Source: Nelumbo lutea (taxonomy: Eukaryota > Streptophyta > Magnoliopsida > Proteales > Nelumbonaceae). Taken from it: a stretch of DNA of 64,000 bases. The DNA is taken from NCBI GenBank assembly GCA_022828595.1, contig JAKGHH010000007.1, positions 34,596,356 to 34,660,355 on the forward strand, read 5' to 3'. Positions 54,730 through 64,000 of this stretch are shown here, one piece after another. The notes below the pieces were generated by a model. It searched no databases. It saw only the letters and a program-made list of their open reading frames with translations, and was not told the DNA's origin. The first letter of the stretch is position 1; each line of letters begins with the position of its first letter. Made by a program: the position numbers and the translations under genes.

Positions 54730-56928
54730 CTAAACATGTTCCCAAAACTTTATGAGATTACCCGAGTGTAAGTCATACCTGATCCAAGGAGAGAAGAGGG
54801 GCAAAATATCTTGGATGGATTTCCATGGTGATGCTCTTGTAGCCATAGCCAGAATCCCAAAGTTCCAACCATTCTCTACAAGCCCGTCAATACTACAAAT
54901 TATCTTAGTCCACAGTTTCTCCCTCTCCAAAGAAAACCTCCATAGCCATTTTCCTAGAAAAGCCAAAATCCTCTTCCTTATATTCCCAATGCCTAGCCCT
55001 CCATCCTGCTTATTCCTACACACCATCTCCCATCTAACCCTATGATCCTTTTTTTCCTCCCCCGGCTCCCACAAGAAGTCCCTCATTAATTTTTCCAACT
55101 TGCTAGCCACCCCCGCAGGCACCTTAAAGACTAAAAGGTAATAGATGGGCAGATTAGCTAGGGTAGACCTGATTAAGGTAATTCTCCCCTCAAGAGATAG
55201 GTAGTTTTTCTTCCAAGAAGCAAGTCTCTTTTCAAACCTCTCCACTATAGGAGTCCAAAAACTTCCTTTTTGAGGATTATCTCCTAGAGGAAGACCGAGA
55301 TAAATCAAAGGCCAATTCGATACTCCACAACCCAAAATATTTGCACACTCAAGGATCTCACTTTCCCCCATATTCACACCTACAACACAACTTTTATCAA
55401 AATTAACTTTCAAATTGCACATTTGCTCAAATAGTTGTACTGTAAGTTTCACATTCCTAATCCAATTCATGTCCCGCCCCCCTCACAAAACAAAATCATA
55501 TCATCTGCAAATTGCAAGTGTGTTAGTGGTATACTCTCCCAACCAACTCTCCATCCCTTAATTAGCCCTCTAGAATCTACCTTAGAGATTAAACTCCCTA
55601 ATACTTCAGCAACCAAGGTGAACAAAAAAGGAGAAAGGGGGTTTCCTTGTCTTATTCCCCTCAATGTTGGGAAGAAGTCTACCACTGTTCCGTTCACCTA
55701 AATAGAGTAGTGACAAGACCGAATACACCCCAACACCCATTTGCACTATCTATCTCCGAACCCAAAATTAGTCATCACCTCCAACAAAAAGGACCAGTCT
55801 ACCAAGTCATAAGCTTTTCCAAATCTAGCTTACGGACCACCCCCTTCTTCTTAGATCTCTTAAAGTCCTTCACACTCTCATTTGCTATAAGAATTTGATC
55901 AGTGATTTGCCTGCCCCTTACAAAAGCTCCTTGATTAGTTGAGATGATGGTATTGAGCACCTGTCTAATCCTAAGGGACAAAACCTTCGCAATGATCTTA
56001 TATAAACTGTTCACTAAGCTAATAGGTCTATAATCCCTTGGATGTGTTGCCTCTCTCTTCTTAGGAACCAAAGCAATAAATGTGGAATTCAACCACGGGT
56101 TGGGTTAGTCACTCTTCTTTGGAACTCTTCAAAAACTATCATTAGTTCTTCCCTCAAAACCTCCCAACAATCCTAGTAAAATGCCACCGTAAAACCATCT
56201 AGGCCCGGAGCCTTTGATCTATCCATGGAAAATACTGCCTCCTTAACCTCTTCCACCTCAAACTTTCTCTCCAACCATTCCCTATCTTCTGATCTCAGCC
56301 TTGGCCATTCCATCCCCTCAATCCATACCCTATTACTTAAGGGTTTTCTGTATATAGACCTAAAGTGGTTAGCAAACTCCCTAGAAATCTCCCCCTGATC
56401 AGATAAGGTTATCCCCTCTATTTCCAAGTTTGAAATAAAATTCTTCCTTCTTCTCCCACTTGCCAAATAATGAAAAAATTTTGTATTCCTATCCCCCTCC
56501 TTCAACCACCTACACCTTCACTTTTGTTTCCAACTAATTTCTTCCTTAAACAATTCATCCTCCAGTTGTTTCCACAAATTCCACCTCTGTTCTTTGTCCT
56601 CCTGTGTTATATCTCCCCTCCCCTCCTTCCCATCCAGCTCTTCCAATTGATCAATTACAATTTGCTTTCTTTCTTCCAACCTCCCAAATTCTAAGTTGTT
56701 CCATTCCTTGATTTTACCCTTCAATAGTTGTAATTTCTTATGGAACCTCATTCCCTTCCATTCTACTACAGGATCACTCTCTAGCCACCACTCCTTGATT
56801 TTATTAATAAAACCTGGGTGAAGTAGCCACATGTTCTCAAATCTGAACGGGACAGGCTCTGTGCTTCCCATCTCTTCCACACCAATCATGACGGGCCAAT
56901 TGGACCAAGTGTAACTACTACGGGCCAA
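54730..56928 (-). pseudogene. L1 reverse transcriptase
   Basis: After a linker (FRFENMWLLHPGFINKIKEW, LEERKQIVIDQLEELDGKEG), RT blocks appear in several frames: DRNTKFFHYLASGRRRKNFI, EAVFSMDRSKAPGLDGFTVA, MNSTFIALVPKKREATHPRD, YRPISLVNSLYKIIAKVLSL, NQGAFVRGRQITDQILIANE. Then come FFPTLRGIRQGNPLSPFLFT and the catalytic LTHLQFADDMILFCEG (FADD intact), LKVNFDKSCVVGVNMGESEI, YLGLPLGDNPQKGSFWTPIV and NYLSLEGRITLIRSTLANLP. The frame 55470-54730 of 246 codons is open to the post-RT region. Breaks lie near 55467, 55700-55800, 56100-56170 and 56510. Confidence 0.9.
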
Positions 56929-56943
56929 TGGAATCTCTTTAAG

Positions 56944-57462
56944 TTAAAAGCTTTCCACAAATTGATCAAACTTCCTCATGCCCGTAGTCACCCTCTGTCT
57001 AGGATTATTTGTTTCTTCCGAAAACCTAATTACATTGAAATCGCCTCCTAAACACCACGGTCCATCCCACAATCCCCTTACATCCCCCAATTCTTCCCAC
57101 AGATTCCTCCTCTCTCTATAATCATTAGGTCCATAGACATTTGTTAACACCCATTCAAAACCATCCTCCACTTGCTTAAATTTCAACGAAACTGAGAATT
57201 GGCCTATTAATTCCTCCATTGCTATACACACCTCATTCTTCCATAAAGTCATTATTCCCCTAGCAGATCCCCATGAAGGTGCAGTAGCCCAACTAACCCC
57301 CCTAGCTCTCCATATACTCCTAGCCCACCTAGCATCAAAATCTGCTCTCTTGGACTCCCGAATCATAATTATATCTAGGCTAACCTTTCCGATTGCCTCT
57401 TTAATTACTGCCCTCTTCCTAGCACTACCCAACCCTCTAACATTCCAGCTGACAATTTTCAT
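56944..57462 (-). pseudogene. L1 endonuclease domain
   Basis: A clean frame starts MKIVSWNVRGLGSARKRAVI, the usual start of ORF2 in plant L1s, with the catalytic Asn in WNVRG. It continues DIIMIRESKRADFDARW (the Glu of ES-K), WGSARGIMTLWKNEV, FEWVLTNVYGPNDYRERRNL (VYGP) and WCLGGDFNVIRFSEETNN (GGDFN). It ends MRKFDQFVESF and a TAA at 56944, before the SDHxP block. The stop cuts ORF2 early; otherwise the endonuclease landmarks are intact. The enzyme nicks target DNA to prime reverse transcription. Confidence 0.88.
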
Positions 57463-57479
57463 CTTACTGTCTTATTCTT

Positions 57480-58767
57480 TTCCCCTCAAGCCCATAGACT
57501 CATTACTTCACCCCCTTCCTCCTATCGCCCTTGATACCAGCATTCTTATCCCCTCCAATATCTCTCATCAGTCTTTCAACCTCATTCAGTTTTCTCTTCC
57601 TCACCTTACCCCCTCCTTTTGCGGAAAAAATTTGAGATCATTTGGGTCCTTTAATTTGCACCCCAGTTTCCCCACAAAGGCTGCCACAGTATCCTCACTA
57701 TTCACCTCCATAATCTCTTGCTCTTCAGAGCCCCCATCCTCATTTATTTCTTCGCCTCTTCCCACCCCCATAATCTCATTTCCTATACTTAAGTCTTCTG
57801 CCCTCTCCTTTTGCGTGTTATTTTCCCCAAGCTCATTCATTAACCTCCTAAAAATTTCCCAAAGTCTTGCATCTCTATCTCTACCTTCCTCTACCCCTTC
57901 ACCTTTACCCCTACCCTCACCACTTCCATTCCTCTCCTTTGTTTCCCAAAGTCTCCCGCCCTTTCCTTTCCCTCGAATTTGTTTGCACTCTGCTATATTG
58001 ACCTCTTCTCCTCCAACAGTTCGGGACTTCTCACCAAAGAGGACTTCACTTCCAGCTTCTTCCGAAAAGAGGCGCCCTAGGTTTAGCGTGTCTTCCACTT
58101 CTTCTAGCTGCCAGATCTCTTCCCTTACACTGTCCAGACTGGTAGAACCATCCGAATCATCTTCTTCGTCAACCCCCTCCACGCTACAAGCCACCCAATC
58201 AACTTCCGCTTCCTTCCCAACAACCGCACTAGATTGAGCACTCCTTGGAGCTCGCCAGTCTGAGACGGAATGCTCCGCACATTGCGAATCTTCCATCTGA
58301 GCGTGCAGCCCACTGCAACTGACGTTTGGGGCCAATCTTCGACACCCGGTTGAAACCAGCCCTAACAGGCCTCGGTGGAGAAGAAGCTAAACCAGTCTTT
58401 CGGTCTATTGTCGCACGAAAAATGCCCCTACCCACGTGATCACTTAAACAATCACGTGGGCCGGCTTTTACCTCCAATATTGAATCGGGTGATCGGGTCT
58501 GATCTGGTTTGGTTCGGAATCGCCCTTGCGCCCCTTAATACTGACAGACCCACCCCTTCTTTTGGCCACATCAGCATAGGAAGCCCGGCCCACCTTCTCA
58601 CTTGTTAATTTGAAATTTTTTGAAAATTTTTCCTTAATAGAATTACTTGATGCTGGGTTTTCCTCTGCTAACTTTTCAGCTTCCCCAAGGGGACTTCTCT
58701 GCATGCCCCTGTTGTTCACCACCGAGTGTGCGCCACGTGTACCAGCCCGCCACGTCAGCATCTTCAA
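57480..58767 (-). pseudogene. L1 ORF1 lacking its RNA-binding core
   Basis: The N-terminal part starts at 58767 (MKMLTWRAGTRGAHS) and has FSKNFKLTSEKVGRASYADV, the usual lead-in to the DUF4283 domain. Instead of DUF4283 and a CCHC knuckle it goes directly to CLSDHVGRGIFRATIDRKTG and then, by frame changes, to a long acidic/Gly-rich tail (SDGSTSLDSVREEIWQLEEV, KGKGGRLWETKERNGSGEGR) ending near 57601. The domain that should bind element RNA is therefore absent, by internal deletion. The start and exact frame shifts are uncertain. Confidence 0.65.
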
Positions 58768-58850
58768 CCTTGGAACTTCTTCCCCAAAGAGACGCTTCCA
58801 CTTCCGAAACTAGCCACACACGATACCAGCAACCTTCTGAAAGTATGTAC

Positions 58851-59820
58851 AGGTTAGCAAACCAAAAGGTCAAGGGGGTCTAGTATTAGGAAACATTGCT
58901 CATAAGAACACCACCTTGTAGGGTAAATGGTTGTGGATTTCCTTTGAAAGAGACAGGTTGTGGCACAAAGTAATTGCAAGCATTTATGGTCTAGATTGTA
59001 CTGGAGTCTGGTTGGGATGCTAAATTGGCTGATCACTCAACTTCAGCCTCTCCTTTGAAAGCTATTCACAAAGCTTACCCTACGTTCATTAGTTACATCT
59101 GGTATGATGTGGGAAAAGGGGATAGAATCCGCCTCTGGGAAGACCTTTGGGTAGGGGAGTCACCACTAAAAGATCAATTCCTCGACCTTTATGCTATTTC
59201 TGATTTCCAGAATGGAACTATTTCTGATTTCCAGAATGGAACTATTTCTAATCTAGGCGTGGCTTCCCATTCAGGTATCAACTGGAACCTTGGTTTCAGA
59301 AGAGGCCTTAGGGATAGAGAGTGCAATTTGTTGGTTGATCTTCTTGGAACCTTGTAGATAGTTTACTTAAAGGATTCTAGGTTCTGGGTAATCTCCCCAA
59401 ATGGGCTCTTCTCTTGCTCCTCTTTCTTCAAACATCTTGCATCTACTTAGACCCCAAGGGATAGTTCTCCTGGACCATTTCCAATAAGAAAAAAGGGGGT
59501 GGTTCTCCTGGTGAAAGAAATATGGAGCAAGCCTACCCCACCAAAAATTCAAGCTTTCTGTTGGACTCTTTTCCTTGTTAAGGTAAAATACATGTGATTT
59601 ACTGCAGAATTGGTATTGGCTCTATATTCAAGGCCAATTGGCATTACAAATTCAACCAAGGCAGAGTTATTGGCATTACTGCAGGGGCTCCAGTTGGCAA
59701 AGCAATTGGGTTTTCGATAAGTGGAAGTGGAAGGGGATTCACAAGTTGTAATATCTTGGGCAAGATGTAACAGACATAGCCAGTAGCTACCTATCTTTAC
59801 AAATTCACCCAAAACAATTG
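58851..59820 (+). mobile_element. L1 LINE fragment, opposite strand
   Basis: The plus strand reads VLGNIAHKNTTL and GKWLWISFERDRLWHKVI from about 58880. At 59025-59357 it has SPLKAIHKAYPTFISYIWYD and GDRIRLWEDLWVGESPLKDQ, with a 24-bp tandem duplication (SDFQNGTI twice). It then has FWVISPNGLFSCSSFFKHL and WSKPTPPKIQAFCWTLFLVK, and after a gap an RNase H piece, STKAELLALLQGLQLAKQLG. Stops are frequent. It meets the long minus-strand L1 head to head near 58850. Confidence 0.8.
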
Positions 59821-59869
59821 ATTTCTATTCACCCCTTGCTTAGTTGAATTATCAACCTACCTAAGAGTT

Positions 59870-60540
59870 AGCCAGTAGCTACCTTGTTTCTTTATCCCAT
59901 TTCATATATACATAAGGTTTTTTTCCCCATTCTTTAGAAAGCTGATTATCACCTTCAAGTCTCCTTCTATAACTAGTTTCAAAACATTCATCTCATCTGC
60001 TTCTTGAATGCCTTCTAGGGTTGCCACTAACCCAGCCCTAAAAGAACCACTTTCCCCAGTTGGTCAAGAAAAAAATAGCTCTCACAACTCCTTGCTCATC
60101 CTTTATTACCCCTCCCCACCCCTGAAGGACACAGATTCTCCATGCTACTTCCATCAAAGTTGAGTTTGAGAAATCCCACCTCTGGAGGCTCCCACCTTCT
60201 ATTGATCTTATCCTTCTTAAAGATGAATTAGTTCGCCCACCTCCAAATTACATCATCAAATGAAAATGTCTTGAAGGTCTCCAAAGATATGATCCAAAAG
60301 ACTGCTCTAATCTTAGTGCATTCAATTACCATCTCTCAAGTTCTTTTTCTTTGAATATTCCTACATTCCTTTTCTTCCCGCACAGTCCATAATATGGACT
60401 ATGGCAGCTCTTGCACATCTCTATACTACTCTTCCCCTTCTTCTTCTTTGTCTCATTGTCGCAAGAGAGAACAATTCTGCACACTAACCAGTTGAAACCA
60501 CTTGAACCCAAAAAAAATGAGAGAAACCATTCCTAAATAT
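59870..60540 (-). mobile_element. L1 RNase H fragment
   Basis: The minus strand includes WEPPEVGFLKLNFDGSSMEN (the start of the L1 RNase H) and, around 60400-60320, text like the CWTxWEERNxRxF region (KKRNVGIFKEKELERW). Several stops. Confidence 0.7.
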
Positions 60541-60649
60541 CAACAATAAATGGACAGGAGATTAGTAGGTGATAAATAGGTTCATCACTAACATTGCAAA
60601 GAATACACCAATTAGGACTCACCAATACATGCACGGGAGAAACTGTCTA

Positions 60650-61290
60650 TGATTTACTTATCTTCATTTCAAGTACCTTTTGCACTCCTTGGGTTATTGC
60701 TAGCAACTGTAGTCCGTGCACTTAAGGAATCACCATGCCCAATAGAACTCACTGACTTGAGAAAATTACTATCACATGACCCTCCTCATTTCTAAAAGCC
60801 CCCTCCCACCCCAAATGGCCCCAAATTCCCAATGCTACTGCCGTCAAAATTGAGATTAATAAATTCCTTTTCTAGTGGTGTCCCAAATCCTTGCTGCTTG
60901 CTTTTCCTAGAGGAGGATTCGGCCACTTCACCCCATTTCCTGAATACTGATAATGTCTTCAACAAATAAAGGTGAGAAAATATTCATGGATTTAACCCAC
61001 GGTACCACCCTTGTTGTGATCCATTGAATTAGTGCCTCATTGCTTCTCTCCTGCTCTTTGAAAATCCATGAATTTCTCTCTTCCCAAACAGTCCAAAGAA
61101 TAGTTACTCATGAAAGCAAGACTCACCAGAGGCTCTAGAAAGAGTGCACTAGTGAGGAGATAGTCACTAATTAGGTTTTCTTTTTTGAAGAACATCAAAG
61201 CTATTAATCTCATAAAACTTCCCAACAAAAAGCCACAATCTTGGGAAGGACAGGTCTACTCCAAATCTCTTTTGCAGGAAAAGGCTACTG
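60650..61290 (-). mobile_element. Second L1 RNase H fragment in tandem
   Basis: The minus strand gives FINLNFDGSSIGNLGPFGVG near 60860, and upstream, near 61100-61060, FGREKFMDFQ-like text (the EERNxxIF region). It is a different, older copy from the one at 59870-60540, in the same orientation. Confidence 0.65.
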
Positions 61291-61339
61291 AGGTGAGGGA
61301 AATAATAATAGTGACCATTTCTGCTAGAACATAACTAGT

Positions 61340-61440
61340 AAGATGTAAAATAGGACATACCAGTATGTGGTCAAATGCCCCTGAATCAATGATCCAAGGC
61401 TATAAAGAGGATGTGGAGGCTAAATTTGCAGTAGCAATAG
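61340..61440 (-). pseudogene. Copia protease scrap
   Basis: The minus strand reads PWIIDSGAFDHILVCPI, the copia protease active-site block (WIIDSGA-DH). Nothing else of a copia element is recognisable around it. Confidence 0.6.
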
Positions 61441-61739
61441 CACCTGACTACATAAAGGAGGTAAAATGGGAGGTGGAGATGCTCTACAACCATTGTTACT
61501 AATTTCAATATCAATGAACATTTCACCATGCAGAGATGAGGAAATTTCAAGGATACTTTTTTTAGCTTCACTAAAATATTTGAATATTAAAAAAAATAAG
61601 GAAATTTTCTAAAAACATGGAATTGGAAAATAAACCTTCAAGGAACCTTTAGAAAAAGTATAATCATGCATTCAACGCTCAAAAAAACCATGGCAAGCAA
61701 CCATATAAATCAAACAAGAGAAGATTAAGAGCCTTAAAG

Positions 61740-61868
61740 AGGTATCTTTCTCTCTATCCCTCCTTTAGTATCGACCCTACCCTACTGTCAACTCTGAACA
61801 GTCAGGGCTTCTGCCTTTTTCTGGCATTTTATACAATATATCTCTATTAATTATCAAAAAAGAAGAAA
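61740..61868 (+). mobile_element. L1 3' tail scrap
   Basis: TTTATACAATATATCTCTATTAATTATCAAAAAA closely follows the 3' tail of the L1 at 47080-47125. No coding. Confidence 0.5.
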
Positions 61869-62319
61869 CAAAAATTAAAAAATAGATGATTTAAATAGTT
61901 AAATATTATATTTATCACATGAATAACTACTTCTATTTATCACCATAACTAAATATCCAATTATTATAATTATCAAATAATAATTGGGTCCATAACTAAA
62001 TATCCAATTAGTTATCACCATACCAAGAAAATGCAGGCACAGGTCCAGAACCAAAGGGTGCATTTCTATACCTGGACCAGGACCCAATTGAATCCATGCC
62101 CTCCAAATACAATAGGGTCTAGACATAAGCATGTATGGATCTTCCCCAAACCCAACTATTACAATGATTGATGATAGTTTTCCATGGCTAATATTGCAAG
62201 GGTTGGCATGTTGCTAATGGAAAATCAAAATGGAAATACAAAAGAAATACAAAAGGAATTAAAGTTTCAAAATTGGCTGTTCAAAAGACCAAAAGTTTTT
62301 GCTTTTTAGGAGATATTAC
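61869..62319. other. Intron sequence next to the exon; nothing recognised
   Basis: AT-rich. AACTAAATATCCAATTA occurs twice (about 61947 and 61995), a short local duplication. Confidence 0.45.
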
Positions 62320-62421
62320 CTTCTGTTTCTGTTTGAACTCTTCCCAGGTAATTGTGTGAGAAGTTTTGAGACTAGCCAAACGAGCAGCATGCCACTCTGG
62401 TGAATGAAAAGAACCATCCAC
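62320..62421 (-). CDS. RS-rich host gene, exon encoding the HSPEWHAARLASLK head
   Basis: This 102-bp exon encodes 34 residues, from VDGSFHSPEWHAARL through SLKTSHTITWEEFKQKQK. The acceptor is GTCACAG before GTG, with a plausible branch site (TACTGAT) about 20 bases upstream. The donor is CAGAAG followed by GTAATATC. Both borders are phase 0. The exon sits alone among repeats, and neither flank continues the frame usefully. The next exon is 30.7 kb away at 31570 and begins EDEARKGELEADK, giving KQKQK-EDEARKG across the junction. The composition is typical of a conserved host protein, with no match to retroelement domains. I am confident that this is a real exon; the biochemical role is unknown. 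Confidence 0.85.
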
Positions 62422-62599
62422 CTGTGACTGTCCTCATCAGTAAAAATCCAGGAAATGAAAATAGTTCAAGATACTACTAAGATCCTCCCAACAAAATCAA
62501 TAGTAAGAATAGATTGCAACAAATTCACTGAAAACTATGGTTGCATTGCACACAATATATTACTTTGTCATGCAATTAAAGATTTCTATCACAGTCCAC

Positions 62600-62831
62600 C
62601 ATGGTTTAAAGTATTGAAACACCCAAATGTATTGGCAGGGGTGTATTGACACTTTAAACCATGCACATTTTTTTTAGTTTTTTTTCTTTCATTTTTATAG
62701 ATGTTTTATATTATTTAATAAATAAAATAAGTGGTTTCCTGAAAATACCTTTAAACAGGTGTATCCGAAACCTCACAATACGATATGATATGCCCGTTAC
62801 AGGGCGTATAGTATAAATAATTTGAACCTTG
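62600..62831. mobile_element. CAAGGTTCAAA-family TIR element near the exon
   Basis: Left end CATGGTTTAAAGTATTG; the inverted right end is CAAGGTTCAAATTATTT. Flanks CAGTCCAC (62592-62599) and AGGTCCAC (62832-62839) match in 6 of 8. The left arm also folds on itself (CATGGTTTAAAGT with ACTTTAAACCATG at about 62653-62665). Diverged copy of 50303-50871. Confidence 0.6.
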
Positions 62832-62839
62832 AGGTCCAC

Positions 62840-63682
62840 ATTCCCAGAAATTTGCTGAATTCATGAAAATTTTCCCAATTGAGAGGGTCTAGGATTATCC
62901 TTTAAATGTATTTCCAATATATTTTTACATTTCCTAGATGATAACTAATAAGATTCTATTAAGTTAGAGTATAAACAATGTGGTAAGAGAAAAATATGCA
63001 AGTCAAAACAATAAATGTATTTCCAATATTAGATAAATGCAGCCAGCAGCTCATCAATCAACGATAGTTCTAGTAGTACTTTGCAAAATTCAATATTACT
63101 AAAAGAAACTCATGCAAAAGCAAGAAATTTACAATAAGAATTTATGTGTTTAATCACAATTGGGTACATTTTGACCCATACTAGACCAAAAAAATCTAAA
63201 ACATATATATAAAAATTTCTATTTTAATATATTTGTTCTGTTTATTGATATTTTTAGGAGAGCCAACAACTTCACTTGAGTTTTTCTTTTCATATGCATG
63301 AAAAACTTCACTCGAGTTGTTTGAGATAAAGTTAGTAATATTTGGAGAACTGAGTTCAAGGCACCAAGATCCTATAGCAATTCCAAGTCTACTCAAAATT
63401 AATAAGAATACCATCTGAGGGAAAATTTAACTTAAGTTGGAAAATGAAATTCAAGCATCATTCAATTTATATCCCTACCAAACCATCTCAGTTCAAAGAA
63501 TTTTATGAGATTATCAACAGATTTTTAAGTCAACCCAGCACGTAATTTTCTAAGACTTTGTTTTGACAGGTAATTTTGGTAAATATAAGCAATGCTCACT
63601 CAAACAATAAGGCTTAAGCATCATTGGTTACTAATATTTTAAGAAAAACACCAAACTAAAATGAATGAAAGTATATAGGAAA
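62840..63682. other. Intron sequence, nothing recognised
   Basis: AT-rich intronic DNA between the two upstream exons. No repeat or coding signal identified. Confidence 0.5.
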
Positions 63683-63791
63683 TTTCTGTGGTACTGAAAG
63701 GTACCTACCTAAAACGAATTTAAAAAAAACAAAAAAACTCTTTGGTTGGTTATGAATTTGTAAGGTACATACCTTTTCAGTACCATAGAAA
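63683..63791. repeat. Inverted repeat covering the candidate exon's splice donor
   Basis: TTTCTGTGGTACTGAAAGG at 63683-63701, continuing TACCTACCT, is matched on the opposite strand by TTTCTATGGTACTGAAAAGG, continuing TATGTACCT (63791-63763). The arms are about 28 bp with few mismatches and a loop of about 50 bp. The right arm holds the exon end and donor. Confidence 0.85.
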
Positions 63792-63793
63792 GA
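63773..63793 (-). CDS. Candidate upstream exon (SFYGTEK) of the RS-rich host gene
   Basis: On the minus strand the codons TCT TTC TAT GGT ACT GAA AAG are followed at once by a strong donor, GTATGTAC. This exon end is phase 0, as required by the acceptor of the next exon at 62421. The join reads YGTEK-VDGSFHSPEW, which fits my memory of related plant proteins, though I cannot check that here. The left border given is the nearest AG (minus-strand CTTGAG) and is weak; the frame stays open further upstream, so the exon may be longer. The ATG seen inside (ATG GTA CTG AAA AG) is in the wrong frame for the next exon, so it is not the start. The exon lies in one arm of an inverted repeat. Confidence 0.4.
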
Positions 63794-64000
63794 CTCAAGT
63801 ACACAAGTAACTTTTATGTAGAAAAGCATGTAAATGAATAAATGATCACATAAACAAGGACTATAAGAATATAAAACTACAGAGAAAGCCATCACATTCT
63901 TACACATTGAAAATCTCCAAAAATTAAATAATATCCCCAAACTGTTTTAAATATGTTGAAGCATAGATAAGTGCAGAACAAGCACACATAAGGAATCTGA

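Larger units (their letters stand above)
53312..58850 (-). mobile_element. Long L1 LINE, nearly full length but broken
   Basis: On the minus strand it runs from an ORF1 N-terminus at 58767 through endonuclease, RT and RNase H. It ends in an A-run, the plus-strand T-run at 53314-53322. It abuts a copia RNase H relic at its 3' end and an opposite-strand L1 piece at its 5' end. No clear target duplication was found. Confidence 0.88.
31571..62319 (-). other. Giant intron (about 30.7 kb) of the host gene, full of retroelements
   Basis: It lies between the donor GTAATATC at 62319 and the acceptor TTATCTAG at 31571. It contains at least four copia elements or relics, several L1 LINE pieces and several small TIR elements, listed separately. 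The recognisable elements account for most of its length. Confidence 0.8.
11817..63793 (-). other. Host gene body: small RS-rich protein gene with giant introns
   Basis: Five separate minus-strand segments join into one reading frame: a candidate 7-codon exon (63793-63773), then 62421-62320, 31570-31429, 31334-31288 and 12038-11817. All internal borders are GT-AG, and the phases agree at every join (0, 0, 1, 0). The product is at least 170 residues with a conserved-looking head, a charged middle segment and a Ser/Arg/Lys-rich tail. From memory, plant orthologues share the HSPEWHAARLASLK head and the PLSRFF tail. The layout also loosely resembles animal FAM133 proteins (a WEE motif, then a basic Ser-rich tail), but that link is a guess. 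Function is unknown; RS-rich tails usually mean nuclear, splicing-associated proteins. The start codon is not secured and may lie right of the window. Confidence 0.85.

Noticed and set aside
57350..58237. 295-codon plus-strand frame, very Ser/Pro/Leu-rich
   Set aside because: It is antisense to the L1 ORF1 tail; composition reflects the purine-rich coding strand.
53312..58860. Target-site duplication of the long minus-strand L1
   Set aside because: AAGCACTTCTCT beside the A-tail and AGCAACCTTCTGA near 58825 are only vaguely alike; not convincing.
63656..63940. 94-codon minus-strand frame ending past the candidate exon
   Set aside because: Only the SFYGTEK part before the donor fits the gene; the rest is hydrophobic, low-complexity text that runs through the splice site.
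1..64000. A new defence, biosynthetic or other multi-gene system
   Set aside because: All longer coding regions outside the one host gene are retrotransposon domains, and no other gene cluster, CRISPR array or convincing tRNA or rRNA gene was seen.

Overview
The window looks like nuclear DNA of a flowering plant. Ty1/copia retrotransposons with initiator-Met tRNA primer sites, plant L1 and RTE LINEs, small TIR elements with 8-bp or TTA target duplications, and one intron-containing gene with GT-AG borders all point that way. I cannot fix the species. No bacterial, viral or CRISPR system is present.

The only host gene I can support lies on the minus strand and spans most of the window. Its exons are at 62421-62320, 31570-31429, 31334-31288 and 12038-11817, with a probable small upstream exon ending at 63773. 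The true start codon is not certain and may lie right of the window. The exons join in frame (phases 0, 1, 0) and give at least 170 residues: an HSPEWHAARLASLK head, a charged helical middle, a Lys/Arg-rich linker, and a Ser-rich RS-like tail ending PLSRFFGSMKS. Two introns are very large, about 30.7 kb and 19.2 kb, and a third is only 94 bp. The large ones are filled with nested transposons.

Layout, left to right. 1-6031: an old copia element (minus) split by a second copia element (1091-5502). 6032-11816: intergenic DNA with a 78-bp degenerate tandem repeat and a block of short repeats. 11817-12038: last exon of the host gene. 12039-31287: large intron with an RTE LINE relic, a young copia element (14507-19679, TSD TAAAG), a gypsy integrase scrap, a CATAGTT-type TIR element, a Tourist-like TIR element split by a copia element (21674-26987), a diverged repeat field carrying a hAT-like element, L1 fragments and a tRNA-type SINE. 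31288-31570: two exons. 31571-62319: large intron with a hAT-like element (31668-37875) hosting a copia element (31849-37525), a copia element (37880-43310), a 5'-truncated L1 (43418-47125), a deleted copia element (47653-50096), nested small TIR elements (50303-50871), a copia RNase H relic, a long but broken L1 (53312-58850) and further L1 scraps. 62320-64000: exon, a small TIR element, and the candidate first exon within an inverted repeat.

All the retroelements carry frameshifts or stops in at least one essential domain, so none looks autonomous. The clearest results are the exploded host gene and the insertion histories that can be read from target-site duplications, including two copia elements with non-canonical TG...CT LTR ends. 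I found no convincing new multi-gene system.
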